Below, piece by piece: positions 12,801-21,227 of a DNA stretch of 64,000 bases. Source of the DNA: Patiria miniata (taxonomy: Eukaryota > Echinodermata > Asteroidea > Valvatida > Asterinidae); contig NW_024037059.1 of NCBI RefSeq assembly GCF_015706575.1, positions 33,180,129-33,244,128 on the forward strand. Direction: 5' to 3'. A program made the position numbers and the translations under genes. The notes beneath the pieces are model-generated. The model ran no database searches. It was not told the DNA's origin and was given only the letters and a program-made list of their open reading frames with translations. Every line of letters begins with the position of its first letter. Position 1 is the first letter of the stretch.

Positions 12801-12909
12801 ATGATCTACCTTTTACTGGTGTAACTTTCTTCGCTGGAGTTGACTTGGTGGTTGACTTGGAGGCAGCTGGTTTTCCAGCAGGCTTCGCAGCTGGCTTTTT
12901 AGGTGGCAT
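692..12909 (-). CDS. IQANK1: IQ motif and ankyrin-repeat protein, IQANK1-like; six exons seen, 3' end outside window
   Basis: Join on the minus strand: 12909-12810, 6276-6050, 4576-4412, 3990-3767, 2115-1879, 836-692, then beyond the left edge. Every junction has AG/GT borders and compatible phase, giving 366 residues in one frame. Order: a Lys/Pro/Ala-rich N-terminus (1-70, starting MPPKKPAAKPAGKP); one IQ motif at about 72-93 (AAVVIQKWVRRFLGKGHLMK), the usual calmodulin-binding form; a charged Glu/Arg coiled coil (about 95-160); ankyrin repeats (about 190-290, with NTPLSEAASGGHADTIKLLI and TPLYRAAFAGHLTAAQVLLQ); then a second charged coiled coil. IQ before ankyrin with flanking coiled coils fits IQANK1; function in that family is poorly known, so none is claimed. 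Intron 1 is about 6.5 kb and holds a LINE. The start is the only ATG in the first exon frame that precedes the basic tract. The symbol is by architecture only. Confidence 0.8.
1510..1815 (+). repeat. tRNA-Ser-derived SINE fused head-to-head with an inverted copy of its own body
   Basis: The part from 1620 on carries a tRNA-like head (about 1662-1735: GGTCGAGTG A-box-like region, CTAGAAA anticodon loop, GGGTTTGAGTCCC B box) followed by ACTTTCACTCGG and GGGTAACACACTGAGT. The part before it (1510-1620) is the reverse complement of the body (GGTTTTGCCCTTCACCGA, CACTGTATACTCAGTG). The CTAGAAA loop matches tRNA-Ser(AGA). The variable arm is short and an extra A sits in the anticodon stem, so it is a SINE head and not a working tRNA. 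Confidence 0.7.
1879..2115 (-). CDS. IQANK1: IQANK1-like exon 5 (ankyrin repeat, coiled coil)
   Basis: Completes the repeat (AAFAGHLTAAQVLLQNGADP), then a degenerate repeat and a strongly charged helix (QREQRKEEERKRREAEMA). Acceptor TCACCTCAG, donor GTAAGG. Confidence 0.83.
2921..3612. mobile_element. Foldback-type element with minisatellite ends and an exact 8-bp TSD
   Basis: GAACAAAG occurs directly at both borders (2913-2920 and 3613-3620). The ends are inverted: TCAGACAATTCAACC on the left against GGTTGAGTTGTCTGA on the right. Each arm is made of variants of a short unit (GTTGAGACAACTCGAC). About 350 bp of C-rich sequence lies between. No transposase. It sits in the intron between IQANK1-like exons 4 and 5. 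The 8-bp TSD suggests hAT or P-type mobilisation. Confidence 0.75.
3767..3990 (-). CDS. IQANK1: IQANK1-like exon 4 (ankyrin repeat)
   Basis: Starts VENDDVKQGIGTDPMG and contains a good ankyrin repeat (NTPLSEAASGGHADTIKLLI, then ERGADVNSRG) running into the next repeat at RTPLYR, which is completed across the intron. Acceptor ATTCTTGAG, donor GTAATT. Confidence 0.85.
4412..4576 (-). CDS. IQANK1: IQANK1-like exon 3 (coiled coil)
   Basis: Residues 110-164: AFVAMVKREQERAEEEHRKE and a further Glu/Arg-rich helix ending ILMVLKE. Acceptor CCTGTAG, donor GTCAGT. Phase 0 on both sides. Confidence 0.82.
5831..6022. repeat. GACTCGAGTC-rich repeat, second fragment
   Basis: Parallels 121-275 almost word for word (GTGACTCAAATTGATTTGAG, then TTCTTGACCTAATGAC, ending GTTACAACTCTG). 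Lies about 30 bp downstream of the donor of IQANK1-like exon 2. Confidence 0.55.
6050..6276 (-). CDS. IQANK1: IQANK1-like exon 2 (IQ motif)
   Basis: Residues 34-109: low-complexity AGAKTPNRPGGKAAS stretch, IQ motif, then REKEEYEAMMEKLEKE coiled coil. Acceptor CATTAG, donor GTATAG. Ends in phase 0. Confidence 0.85.
6333..6552. mobile_element. Harbinger-like MITE, copy A, TAA target duplication
   Basis: Starts TAA-GGCCCCAAAAAAACAGC and ends TTATTTTTTTGGCC-TAA. Inner parts of the ends also pair (AGCTTCCAATT with AACTGGAAGC). Same design as 27527-28564 and 63090-63461. The 3-bp TAA target fits PIF/Harbinger. Confidence 0.65.
6580..7198. mobile_element. Interspersed element with terminal hairpin, copy 1
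   Basis: Begins AATAAGGGAATAAATGTGTG and soon forms a long hairpin around 6612-6710 (arms carrying CACTCTGTTTAAGACCGCTT). Further on it has GCGCGATGTCGCGCAGAATG and ends at TTAGGTATTTTTGAATAG. The same structure is found inverted at 31183-31806. No coding potential seen. Confidence 0.65.
7199..8480. other. Intron 1 sequence without a recognised gene
   Basis: AT-rich sequence on both strands without a supported exon. One copy of CTAACGTGGCGCACTTTG at about 7421 relates to the 15057-15670 repeats, and a short GGTTCTTGGTT triplet lies at about 8080-8105. Confidence 0.5.
8510..9107. repeat. Minisatellite, unit about 67 bp, immediately upstream of a LINE
   Basis: Degenerate tandem units built on TGGATGCGCGGATGCGG, GTGGGCATGAAGTAAA and TTTTAATCAATAGAGGGCGC. 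The clearest units start near 8800, 8868, 8935, 8994 and 9040; older, irregular units extend back to about 8510. The array stops about 115 bp before the first LINE reading frame, so it could belong to the LINE 5' region. Confidence 0.75.
9225..10016 (+). pseudogene. LINE PHD finger and start of endonuclease
   Basis: Cys4-His-Cys3 spacing is visible: CGICQY, then CDACKNWIHNKC, then WICPSC. A Ser/Lys/Asn-rich linker follows, then the start of an endonuclease (VRFCVMNCCSIRGK; GTESWLDD with the catalytic Glu). The reading then shifts frame, with continuation VFVAVKHGISS in another frame. PHD fingers are known in some CR1/L2-type LINE proteins, where their role is not settled. No ATG was fixed as the start. 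Confidence 0.7.
10080..10815 (+). pseudogene. LINE endonuclease C-terminal part and linker, frameshifted
   Basis: One frame carries LGGDFNIPGMCW, the Asp/Asn signature of the nuclease. A different frame then carries SGISDHAAVKAEV, the closing Ser-Asp-His motif, and runs through the linker to a TGA at 10813-10815. The frame beyond that TGA continues straight into the RT, so this break is a point stop (consistent with CGA to TGA) and not a frameshift. Confidence 0.65.
10816..12042 (+). CDS. LINE reverse transcriptase block, open
   Basis: Open from just after 10815 to 12042. RT motifs in order: KSAGPDALSNKALK, NYRPISLTSVSCKLLE, LDFSKAFDVVPHKKL (first catalytic Asp), GVPQGTVLGP, LFADDCLMY (catalytic Asp pair) and ITYLGI. 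Length and order fit a LINE RT. The C-terminal domain follows in another frame (TEHAAYKATRVLNFIM). The clean RT next to broken flanks suggests fairly recent decay. Confidence 0.85.
   Translation, partial: AKRSHLQDITSSENPRQFWRFINSNRKDNTAIQVLKKDNTNITTDKEKAGVLTDQFSSVFTREGEVDTDTQQSLPSSPYPDMPDIVVSVDGVAKLLKEVNTSKSAGPDALSNKALKLAADVIAPMLAVIFQQSLDTGTLPTDWRKANVAPLFKKGSRYDPSNYRPISLTSVSCKLLEHIIDSHLMEHLTDNQILNPNQHAFQKGLSCESQLVMTMQDLTSNFDNQITTDVAVLDFSKAFDVVPHKKLIQKIGYYGVRGKTQNWIKSFLTDRLQRVMVNCETSKWHQVLRGVPQGTVLGPHLFLLFINDINDSVGGTTRLFADDCLMYRKIHSPSDEHSFQKDLDTLADWADTWGMKFNPSKCNIMRISRKRDSVKPSYTMLGVNLEVKAEITYLGIIIQNKFELEPPD
12700..12794. mobile_element. 95-bp palindromic mini-element with 9-bp TSD
   Basis: TAGCCCGACTGCGTCTGGCC is mirrored at the other end, with arms of about 40 bp and a small loop. 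Direct GTATTTATG flanks it at 12691-12699 and 12795-12803. The right TSD ends 4 bp from the GT donor of IQANK1-like exon 1. Sister copy at 13241-13330. The 9-bp TSD suggests Mutator-like or hAT-like mobilisation. Confidence 0.85.
12810..12909 (-). CDS. IQANK1: IQANK1-like exon 1 (start codon)
   Basis: Residues 1-33: ATG at 12909-12907, then Lys/Pro/Ala/Ser/Thr-rich sequence ending TPVK plus one base. Donor GTAGAT follows AAAAG. The one-base overhang joins CT of the next exon to make Ala. A 95-bp palindrome ends 15 bp inside the intron. Confidence 0.8.
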
Positions 12910-13240
12910 TTTACAAAGTCGAAACGAGTCAACCCGGGAGACGCGTACGTGCGGCACTGAAACTCTTCGTGTCGCTTCACGCTATAATACCGGCCGGGTG
13001 ACCGTAAGGATCGACGGTAAATGGCAAAATTCGGCTAAGTGCTAGACTACAAAAATTTGCTAGATTTAACAAAAAAATCTGCACGAAATACATTTATAAA
13101 CACTTAAACTCACGTGCAGGTGTTATAAAATTTCCTTAATAACAGAAACAAAAATGATTAATTTCCTTTAAAAGGGTTAAATTAAAGTTAATTTGATGCA
13201 AATGCCGCGCCGATGCGCGTGTGGTACGTACTGCTGCACC
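12910..13240 (-). promoter_or_regulatory. Presumed 5' UTR and core promoter region of the IQANK1-like gene
   Basis: Assigned by position only: the sequence between the start codon and the palindromic insertion. No TATA box or clear initiator could be chosen by eye. Confidence 0.3.
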
Positions 13241-13330
13241 TAGCCCGACTGCGTCTGGCCGTACAGTACTATCGCAAGCTCGTACTACAGAGCTTGCGAT
13301 AGTACTGTACGGTCAGACGCAGTCGGGCTA
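13241..13330. mobile_element. 90-bp palindromic mini-element, second copy
   Basis: Same TAGCCCGACTGCGTCTGGCC ends as 12700-12794, with a near-perfect stem and the centre GCTCGTACTACAGAGC. Flanks TGCTGCACC and TGCTGCAGC agree at 8 of 9 positions. Lies about 330 bp upstream of the IQANK1-like start codon, in its presumed promoter. Confidence 0.82.
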
Positions 13331-14258
13331 TGCTGCAGCTATATAATCTGTAATTACCAGCTATATTTTTGCAAATCTGCCAATTTTTCTGTCAGATCAC
13401 CAGTTTAACAGAATTCTAGAAATCTGTTGAAAAATATCATTCTGCTAAATGTTCTGTCAAACAATTTTTTCCCCTTCAAAAACAAATTATGTCAGTTAAA
13501 TTTAGCCGAAATTCGGCTCAATCGGTCACCCTGTCGAGTCTCGTCTGTAGCGCATAGCGTGGCTAGCAACGTCTGTCGGGGTGTTGCTTAAAATATTGTT
13601 ATCAACAATAGACACTTCTTTAGTAAAACGTTAATTATAAGAGGTAGTTCGCAGATCAAGGTTCCGGGATGTATTTTAAATAAATTCAAAGAAAGACATT
13701 CAACAGTTATAATATTCTTACAGGTACTTTAAACGCTATTAAACGAGAACATGAATTTTATTCAGGGTGAGCAATTTTCATCGCACATGGTATTGGTATC
13801 CCATAATCCCTTTTGCTTTTCCAAGATGTCAGCCTCCGCAAGTCTGAACGGCTGAACGGATGGTTGTAGAACTAGAACTTAGTTCATGTAGTTTGGACAA
13901 CTTTTGAAGTTTACACGGAAATAAGGTAACAACATTTCAATGAACAATGTGTTCTGACCGTATTGGTTAAATTCTGGCCTTTTTTGAGTTGTCAACACAT
14001 AGGCTGTGTTTATAGCTCCATGGTATAAGCATGGAGCTATAAACACAAGCATGGCCATTCATTGCTCAAGCCATGGAGCTATAACGCAATTTTACCTTGT
14101 CCAGTAATGTTATTTAAACGAGTTGAACACTTGCGCATCATTTTTATTTGTTCAACAAGGTGACTGTTTTGTAAAGCATAAATCAACTATGATAGTAAAT
14201 TTGGTAACAAGTGCTACCGTTGTCAAAAAATGGGTAATCCTTAGGACCCCGTTCCTAT
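13331..14258. other. Intergenic, no gene; one strong hairpin
   Basis: No exon is supported. At 14006-14046, GTGTTTATAGCTCCATG and its exact reverse complement flank a 7-base loop. A related TATAGCTCCATGGTA string lies at about 4990 in the IQANK1-like gene. Confidence 0.5.
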
Positions 14259-14266
14259 ATTATTGA

Positions 14267-15047
14267 GGGTCGCACTAAACAGCGTCAACACAGCGTCAAC
14301 ACAGCGTCAACACATGACAGAAGCGTCAACACACCGTCAACACATCCAAAACACATTCTGAATTGACAAAAAGGGCATATAATTGTGAAACATACAATAA
14401 AAGAGAATTTTCATTGGATTGAGTTTCCATTTCGTTGTTAAAAATATCGTATTTTCACGCGAAAAAAATGACCTTAACTTGCACGGCCGTTGTCCGCCAT
14501 CTTGACTTCGCACAAAGCTTGGACTACACCATTTCAAGTAGGGGTGTGTAGGTAATGACATTATCTTGTCATAAACAACAGAGGGCGCCTTGCTGCAGAC
14601 TAGACAGAGGGATACCAGATCTGTGTGAGGACTAAGGATCGGAGGAGTGGTAGATCATTATTTTGTGAGTTGTGTTTATGTTTTGGTCTTTGCAGATATT
14701 TTTAACACTGGCGACCCCGGCCGCGTCCCTCTCTGTTGGTTTATTGTACAACGCTATCACCCTTTAGAATAATGGTATGGTCCGCGCTACCACTGAGGCA
14801 ACATGGCGGGTGTTCGGCAGCCGATTTCGGAGCGGCACGGAGAGCCAATTTTCTTGAACTAAAAATCGCGATTTTCAGACGTTTAACCTATTGATTTTAA
14901 GCACAAATCTTGTTTCTGTCCATACTGTATGGGTTACATACTGCTTTTGTCAATTTTATTGCATTTTGGATGTGTTGACGCTGTGTTGACGCTGTGTTGA
15001 CGCTTTGGAGTGTGTTGACGCTGTGTTGACGCTGTTTAGTATGACCG
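14267..15047. mobile_element. Foldback-type element with GCGTCAACACA subrepeat ends
   Basis: Left end GGTCGCACTAAACAGCGTCA and right end GACGCTGTTTAGTATGACC are inverted. Each is followed inward by repeated 11-mers (GCGTCAACACA), then by ACATCCAAAA and ATTGACAAAA on both arms. Flanks ATTATTGA and ATTGTTGA agree at 7 of 8. About 580 bp of centre has no gene. Confidence 0.68.
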
Positions 15048-15056
15048 ATTGTTGAT

Positions 15057-15670
15057 GTACCCTAACGTGGCGCGCGCGGCCCCTAACGTGGCGCACTTTT
15101 ATTTTTCGCCTGTAGCGCCTAGCTAGAGCAAAAGTTTTAACTGAAATTTTACTTAAAGTGAAATTTCATCAAGTTCTAAACTCTCCCGTTCATAAATCGC
15201 GAGTTTATTCACCCGTTACAAAGTTAAAAGAAAAAATTATTTTGGCGTGATTTTCCGATTTTATTTTCAAGTGCAAAGTGAACCCTTTGAAAATTCCCCC
15301 GGAAAAATAAGAAAAAAATTTTCTGACAAACATCTGGCTGGGTTTGTAAGTAAAGATAATAATGATTTATCAGAATTTATCAAGTTTACAGAAATTCTTA
15401 AATGTTAATTTAGAATTTTCTGAGATTTATTCAAGTGCGCCACGTTAGGGAACACTCCGCCAATTTGTGCCCAATTTCCGGACGCGACCGTTTTTGCATT
15501 TCGAATTGAATTTTATGAAACCGAAATTGTTCACAGAGGTTAAATAGCAAGCATTAAAAAGGTAAAAGTACCAGTATTTCACTGCATGAATTTGAGGTTT
15601 ATCAACAAAGAGGTTTGGCAACACTACACGAGGAAAGCTGGGTAAGCTTCGAAGTGCGCCACGTTAGGGA
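15057..15670. repeat. CCTAACGTGGCGCAC inverted-repeat elements
   Basis: CCCTAACGTGGCGC appears twice at about 15060-15100 and its reverse complement GTGCGCCACGTTAGGG at about 15435 and 15655. This fits one TIR element of about 395 bp with a second, overlapping copy, or a composite. A solitary related end lies at about 7421. TSD not resolved. Confidence 0.5.
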
Positions 15671-15926
15671 ACACGACTATATAGACTAGGCTACATGTTA
15701 GTCCGAGTAACTTGGACAATGGACCCAACTTATCGCCTTTTTAACATTCGGACATGGTCTTGCGATAGTGGGGCCAACCTTTGTCCTTGACCCAAAAACC
15801 CAACATTGCCCAACTAAAACATCAAATTTCACCCTCAAAACAAAGTACTACACTGTAGATACGCCACCTGAGGTACAAACTGTAAACATCGATGATTAAG
15901 TACGGTTGTACTTCAGTTTACTTACG

Positions 15927-16346
15927 ATTCGGATGAAAAGTGAAATTTCCTGTTCAACTCCGAGAGCTCCCCTCGCGATTGTGAACACGTTGAATTTCCA
16001 ACTCGTTTTAATGTTTAAACGTCGTCGTACGTGCATTATAGACAATGCGTTGGTAAATCACAGCCATTCGGATGAAAAGTGAAATTTCCTGTTCAATTCC
16101 GAGAGCTCCCCTCGCGATTGTGAACACGTTGAATTTCCAACTCGTTTTAATGTTTAAACGTCGTCGTACGTGCATTATAGACAATGCGTTGGTAAATCAC
16201 AGCCATTCGGATGAAAAGTGAAATTTCCTGTTCAATTCCGAGAGCTCCCCTCGCGATTGTGAACACGTTGAATTTCCAACTCGTTTTAATGTTTAAACGT
16301 CGTCGTACGTGCATTATAGACAATCCTGCGTTGGTAAATCACAGCC
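15927..16346. repeat. Three tandem copies of a 139-bp unit
   Basis: ATTCGGATGAAAAGTGAAAT starts at 15927, 16066 and 16205, an exact 139-bp spacing. Copies differ at only a few bases (for example CAACTCC against CAATTCC; one CC insertion in copy 3). Such high identity implies recent amplification. No reading frame spans it. Confidence 0.85.
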
Positions 16347-16769
16347 ATAACGTTATTGAATGATCGCTGTATGATGTCTGTGCTAGCTATAGTGGTTGAA
16401 TTTCACGAATTTTCAACCCAAAAAATAATTGTGAGTATCATTGAAGGCCGATTACCTTGTCTTTGACACATGGAGAAGCCAGTAGGTGCTTTCAAATGTA
16501 TTACATGTACATGTATTGTCAAGTAGTTTGCGTGATGTTTAGAAATTGCAACATTGACAATACTTCCTTAGTGGGACGCTAGTACGACAGACCAACATCC
16601 CAAATGTCAAAAAAGGAGTTCTAGCGCCCCATTAGTGGGACTAGGCCTAGTCTAGTATTGGCAGTAAATAGGCCACATTTATGGGGCTAGACTTAAATGT
16701 TTTACAACTGTAAAATAATACAACTTTGTCATTTACTGGTGCACGGAACTTTACCTATGGTTATATTCT

Positions 16770-16985
16770 CTGATGTCTCAGCAAGCCATCCCTGTAGGAA
16801 GAACTTCTTCACCCAAAAGAGTGATAAACATATGGAATTCCCTTCCACAACAGTGCGCTAAATGCAAAAACTGTAGCAGCATTCAAGAAAAGGTCGGATC
16901 CTCACTGGGGGGAGGGAAAGATAGGATATGGGGTCACAAAGGCAATATCTTGTAAAACGTTGGTAACAATGGGTTTTAGGAGGAA
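16770..16985 (+). pseudogene. LINE C-terminal fragment
   Basis: A short frame reads RVINIWNSLPQQCAKC and continues to GKDRIWGHKGNIL before a stop. VINIWNSLP is a typical end of CR1/L2/Jockey-type ORF2 proteins. Strongly 5'-truncated; neighbouring LINEs are of other types. Confidence 0.6.
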
Positions 16986-17244
16986 GGACGAATTTTTTTT
17001 TTGAAAAATTAGATTTTTTTTACTTGACATTTCAACCCCATGAACATTGCACATAATATACGGTACATTGTATTGGCAGTTTTTCTTGGGTCAGTTCGAC
17101 CATTTTCTAAAGAGGTGCAATGGTGATATTGATATTGCTGGTGCACACTGAAAAAAAGATCATCTGGAACTGACCCTTCAAACATATACTGAATGCAGGC
17201 GGTCATCGATGGTTCACATCAAGTGTATATACATGTATTAGTCA

Positions 17245-17814
17245 TCATTCATTCGGCTGCGGAGCAGGCGACCACAAGTTTCCTCCAGTTGCTGTGGTCC
17301 AGTTGCAGGTAACCCTCATGGTCTCCAAGAAGGCTCTGGATATATCTTGAATATAATGTTCGCTGTCGGCCAGGCTTTCTTTTACCATGCAGTGGAGTGT
17401 ACAGTGCATAAACCTTGCCGGCTCATCATCGGGCATGCGCAGAACATGCCCCAGGAATTTCAGCTGGCGGGTTCTTAGCCGGACTACAAGAGAGACTGTG
17501 TTGGTCAGGTTGTAGATAGTTGTGTTTGGAATTCTGTCCAATCGCCTGATGTTCAACATGATGCGGTAACATGATGTTGCAAAGGCGTTAATTTTATCTT
17601 CCATATCATGTGTGATGACCCATGTCTCACAACCATTCAGAAGTACTGTCACACAAATTGTTTGAAACAGCTTCACTTTGGTAGATATTGGTATAACTGA
17701 GCTCCTCCAAAGGTGTTCCAGTTTCCAAAATGCTGACCAGGCCAGAGCTTTTTGCCTCTTCAGATCACTAGCACTGGATCCCATCATGGATCCCAGGTAT
17801 CTGAAGTCAGTCAC
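17245..17814 (-). pseudogene. LINE 2 C-terminal domain
   Basis: Open frame reading FRYLGSMMGSSASDLKRQKA, VLLNGCETWVITHDMEDKIN and LRTRQLKFLGHVLRMPDDEP, all typical of the region after the RT in RTE/Jockey-type ORF2. Its frame differs from the RT block at 17865-18599. Confidence 0.7.
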
Positions 17815-17864
17815 ATGGCTGATGGGACTGCCGTAAACTTCAAGTGTTGGCTGATGGTTGCAAT

Positions 17865-18599
17865 TTAGGGTCTAGATTCTGTCTTGGTGACACTGATCAT
17901 AAGACCAAGATCTGCAGCTGCTGTAGCAGTCCTGGAGAGCTGTGACTGGGCCCGAGATATTGATGATTCTAGTAGGGCAATGTCATCGGCAAAGTCCAAA
18001 TCATTCAACATCTTGGCTGGATGTCTCCTACATGTACCGGTAGATCGACGTGGGTGAGTCACAACTCCTGAATCTTCGGTTGACGAAGCTGCCTTCAACA
18101 GGTAGTCAACAATTATGATAAATAGGAAGGGAGCGAGAACATCGCCCTGAAGAACTCCAGTTGTTACTTGGAATGGATCTGATATACTTTCATCTACCAT
18201 GACTGCACTGCTTGAGTTGTTGTACAGAACTTGGATGGCGTTAACCAAGGGCTCAGGGATGCCGTAATGTCGCAATACGGCACACATAACAGTCCTGTTA
18301 ATGGAGTCGAAGGCCTTCTTGAAGTCAATGAAAGTGACTGTCAGTGGGAGATGGTATTCCTTGAAACCTTCCATAATCCTCCTCAGGATATGTATTTGCT
18401 GAGCACAACTACATGTACGTCCTGATCTGAAGCCGGCTTGGTTGCTCCTCAGAAGTGGCTCTGTATAAGAACGTATTCTGTTCAAGAGAATTTCGTTGTA
18501 AACTTTTGCAGCTATGGACATGAGTGAGATACCCCGGTAGTTTGTCATGAGAGATAAGTCACCTTTCTTAGGCAAGGGAATGATGATGTCACGCCCCAA
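17865..18599 (-). pseudogene. LINE 2 reverse transcriptase core
   Basis: RT motifs in order: IIPLPKKGDLSLMTNYRGIS, NQAGFRSGRTC, FIDFKKAFDSINR (first Asp), GVLQGDVLAPFLFII and DLDFADDIALLE (Asp pair). The first residues in this frame come from the inserted element, which joins at 18587. Confidence 0.75.
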
Positions 18600-19408
18600 C
18601 TATCGCATCGGTCCCAACTATAGTTGGGCCTGTCCCAACTGTAGTTCCACAGTTGGGCTGGCCCATCTATAGTTGGGCCACTCCGATCTTTTTATTTTGC
18701 GGTGTCCCAACTATAGTTTACATTGATGTACAACTGTAAAACGTTCCCTACAGCTCTGATACACGTCTGACTTTACTGGGGACCACTGAAATTAGTTATT
18801 GATGGGGCGAATCTATAGTTGGGCCACTCCAATCTTTTTATTTTGCGGTCCCAACTATAGTGTACATTGTTGTACGATTATAAAACATTCCCTACAACTC
18901 TAATACACATCTGACTTTACTTGGGACCAATGAAATTATCTATGGGTGGGGACCATCTGTAGTTGGGCCACCGCAATATTTTTATTTGGCGGTCCCAACT
19001 ATATAGTTTACATTGATGTACGACGACTATAAAACATTCCCTACAGCTCTGTTACATACTGTCCGACTTTACTTGGGACCTTTGACATTAGCTATGGGTG
19101 GGGCCCATCTATAGTTGGGCGGCCATGGCAATCTTTGAATTTTGCAAAATGTTGCTGGACAATCAACCCGGCAGCTGGACAACTCATCCAACTAGGCAGT
19201 ACCACGTGACCGGCCAGCCTTGCGGCATGCATGCACGACGAATACACGGTGCCAGCGCCGCGGAACATTTAATCCAACAAGATCTATCAAGCATGAAGCA
19301 TCCGGCGCAACTCCAGTCCTAACTATAGTTGGGCTGACCCAACTGCCGCACTATAGTTGGGACAGTCCCAACTATAGTTGGGACCGATGCGATAGTTGGG
19401 GCGTGACA
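18587..19408. mobile_element. 822-bp TIR element inserted in LINE 2, 4-bp TSD
   Basis: TGTCACGCCCCAACTATCGC at the left is mirrored at the right. The inverted ends run past 50 bp and contain palindromic CCCAACTATAGTTGGG units. ATGA flanks both sides (18583-18586, 19409-19412), and removing the insert plus one ATGA restores the LINE reading VSNVIIPLPKKG. Inside are three tandem copies of about 145 bp. TGT..ACA ends with a 4-bp TSD recall Ginger-type elements, but no transposase is present. Confidence 0.82.
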
Positions 19409-20324
19409 ATGACATTTGATACCCACTGATGTGGTGGAGATAGGGTTGTGTAGACTTCAGCACAGAAGGCATGGATGGTATCACGCATGAAATCGCCACC
19501 TCCCTGCAGTGCTTCTGCTGTGATAGCGCAGTCCAGTGCTGCTGCCTTGTTTACTTTCATGGCTGCTATAGCTTCAGCTGTCTCTTCACGTGTAGGGGGG
19601 TCAATGAAGATAGGCAGGTCCTCAGCAGCTGGTGGTGGTAATTGTGGTGTTGATAGACCAGGATTATTTAGAAGTGAGCTGAAGTAATCCTTCCACTCCT
19701 CGAGCAACTCTTGGTCGCTAGCAGGGGCTGATCCGTCCCTCTTCTTGACCTTGACTTTTTGCTTGGAGTTTTCCCGGAGAGGGTGTGGATGATTTTCCAA
19801 GTGGTGGTGTAATTTCCATTTTGGTCAGCTAGTTTTAGCTCCTCCATCTGCATGTTGAGTGTAGCAGCTTCATCAGCCTTGTAAGGACTCATTAAGTCTA
19901 GTGTTCAGGTTCCTCCATCTTTCTCTGGATTGACGAAACTTGAAATGGAGTACTTCTTCTTGGCATCATCCCTTTCAACTTTCAGTCGGATGGTCTTGTC
20001 TGATACCCAACTTGGCATTCCACAAGTCTCACGCTTGCCAACCACTATCTCTGCAACTTCCTTGACCGCTGTCTCAAAGTGTGCATATCTATCTGTAATA
20101 CTTGGTGTGTCTTCCACATTAAGAACTTGGAATCGATTTGATAGCTCCAATTGAAACATCTCTCTCGTGACAGGATCCTGCAGCTTCTTCCAGTTGAACT
20201 TAGGTCTCTTGCAAGGTTTCCCTTTGCTAGTTCTCAGACTGGTGACAAGCCGAATGCTGACGATAGGATGGTCAGAATCCAATTCTACCGAGTTGTAAGC
20301 ACGGCAGTTGCGGAGAGAGTTGAT

Positions 20325-21227
20325 TCACTTGCTGTTGATTAAGATGTGATCCAGTTGATATACTGATCCAGCTGGATGAGACCAAGTCCAATGGCTGCTT
20401 CTTGGTTGTGGAAATCTCATTTGAGCAGGTCTCATCTTATGTTCCTGGCACAGGTTGACCAACCGCTCGCCATTGTCATTTGTGGTATTATGGTGGCAAT
20501 AGCCTCCAATAACCTCGGGGTGAGAGAGGTGACTGTCTAGCCCAACTCTGGCATTAAAATTGCCAAGGACAAGGTGGATATTGTGCCTCTTAACTTGGTC
20601 TAGATAGTCCGTGAGGGATGTATAGAAGTCATCTTTGTCTGGCGTTGATGAACAATCTGTAGGTGCATACACAACAGTGATGCTCAACTGAGGATTGCCG
20701 TAGAAAGATGCAGAGAGGATTTTCTCAGAGACGGATTCAACACTTTGCAGGCACCTATAGATGTGTCCAGACATGAGTAGACCCACACCTCCTTGCCTCT
20801 GTTTGGTTGCTGAACTGTAGACCATGACCCAGTTTCTATCGTCTGACCAAATTTCCTCTGTGGAGTTGGATGTGATGAGCCTGTGCTCTTGGATTCCGAT
20901 GATGTCAACGCCTGCATCTGCACAGCCCATGAAGAGTTGGTGAATTTTACCTTTCTGATGTAAAGTACGCACATTATATGTAGATATAACAAGAGGTTCG
21001 AAGGCAGACAAGCGACCTTTATCAAGACCAACAGTCTGGGATGTTCTACCGGTTTCCTGCTGGTCCGTCATGGAGTCGTCTGTAGACAGCCGCCCGGCTA
21101 CCTTCATAGTTTTACGCAGATTCTTCTTTGTGGTTTTCGTAATCGATTGGATTGCTGGAATTGTTTTAGTCCGGATCCAGCAGCTGCATGGGTGATTGGC
21201 CCTGAGACAGCTTGTTCCCGGAGACAC
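20325..21227 (-). pseudogene. LINE 2 AP-like endonuclease
   Basis: Signature order: LVISTYNVRTLHQKGK, IIGIQEHRLIT (catalytic Glu), ITVVYAPTD, LVLGNFNARVG and WSHPAGSVYQLDHILI. LGNFN replaces the usual LGDFN, losing the catalytic Asp, so this copy would be inactive even where the frame is open. No ATG start was chosen. Confidence 0.75.

Noticed and set aside
14700-14730. Retroelement primer-binding-site-like string near TGGCGACCCCGG
   Set aside because: No paired long terminal repeats or coding fossil nearby; it lies in the centre of the foldback element at 14267-15047.
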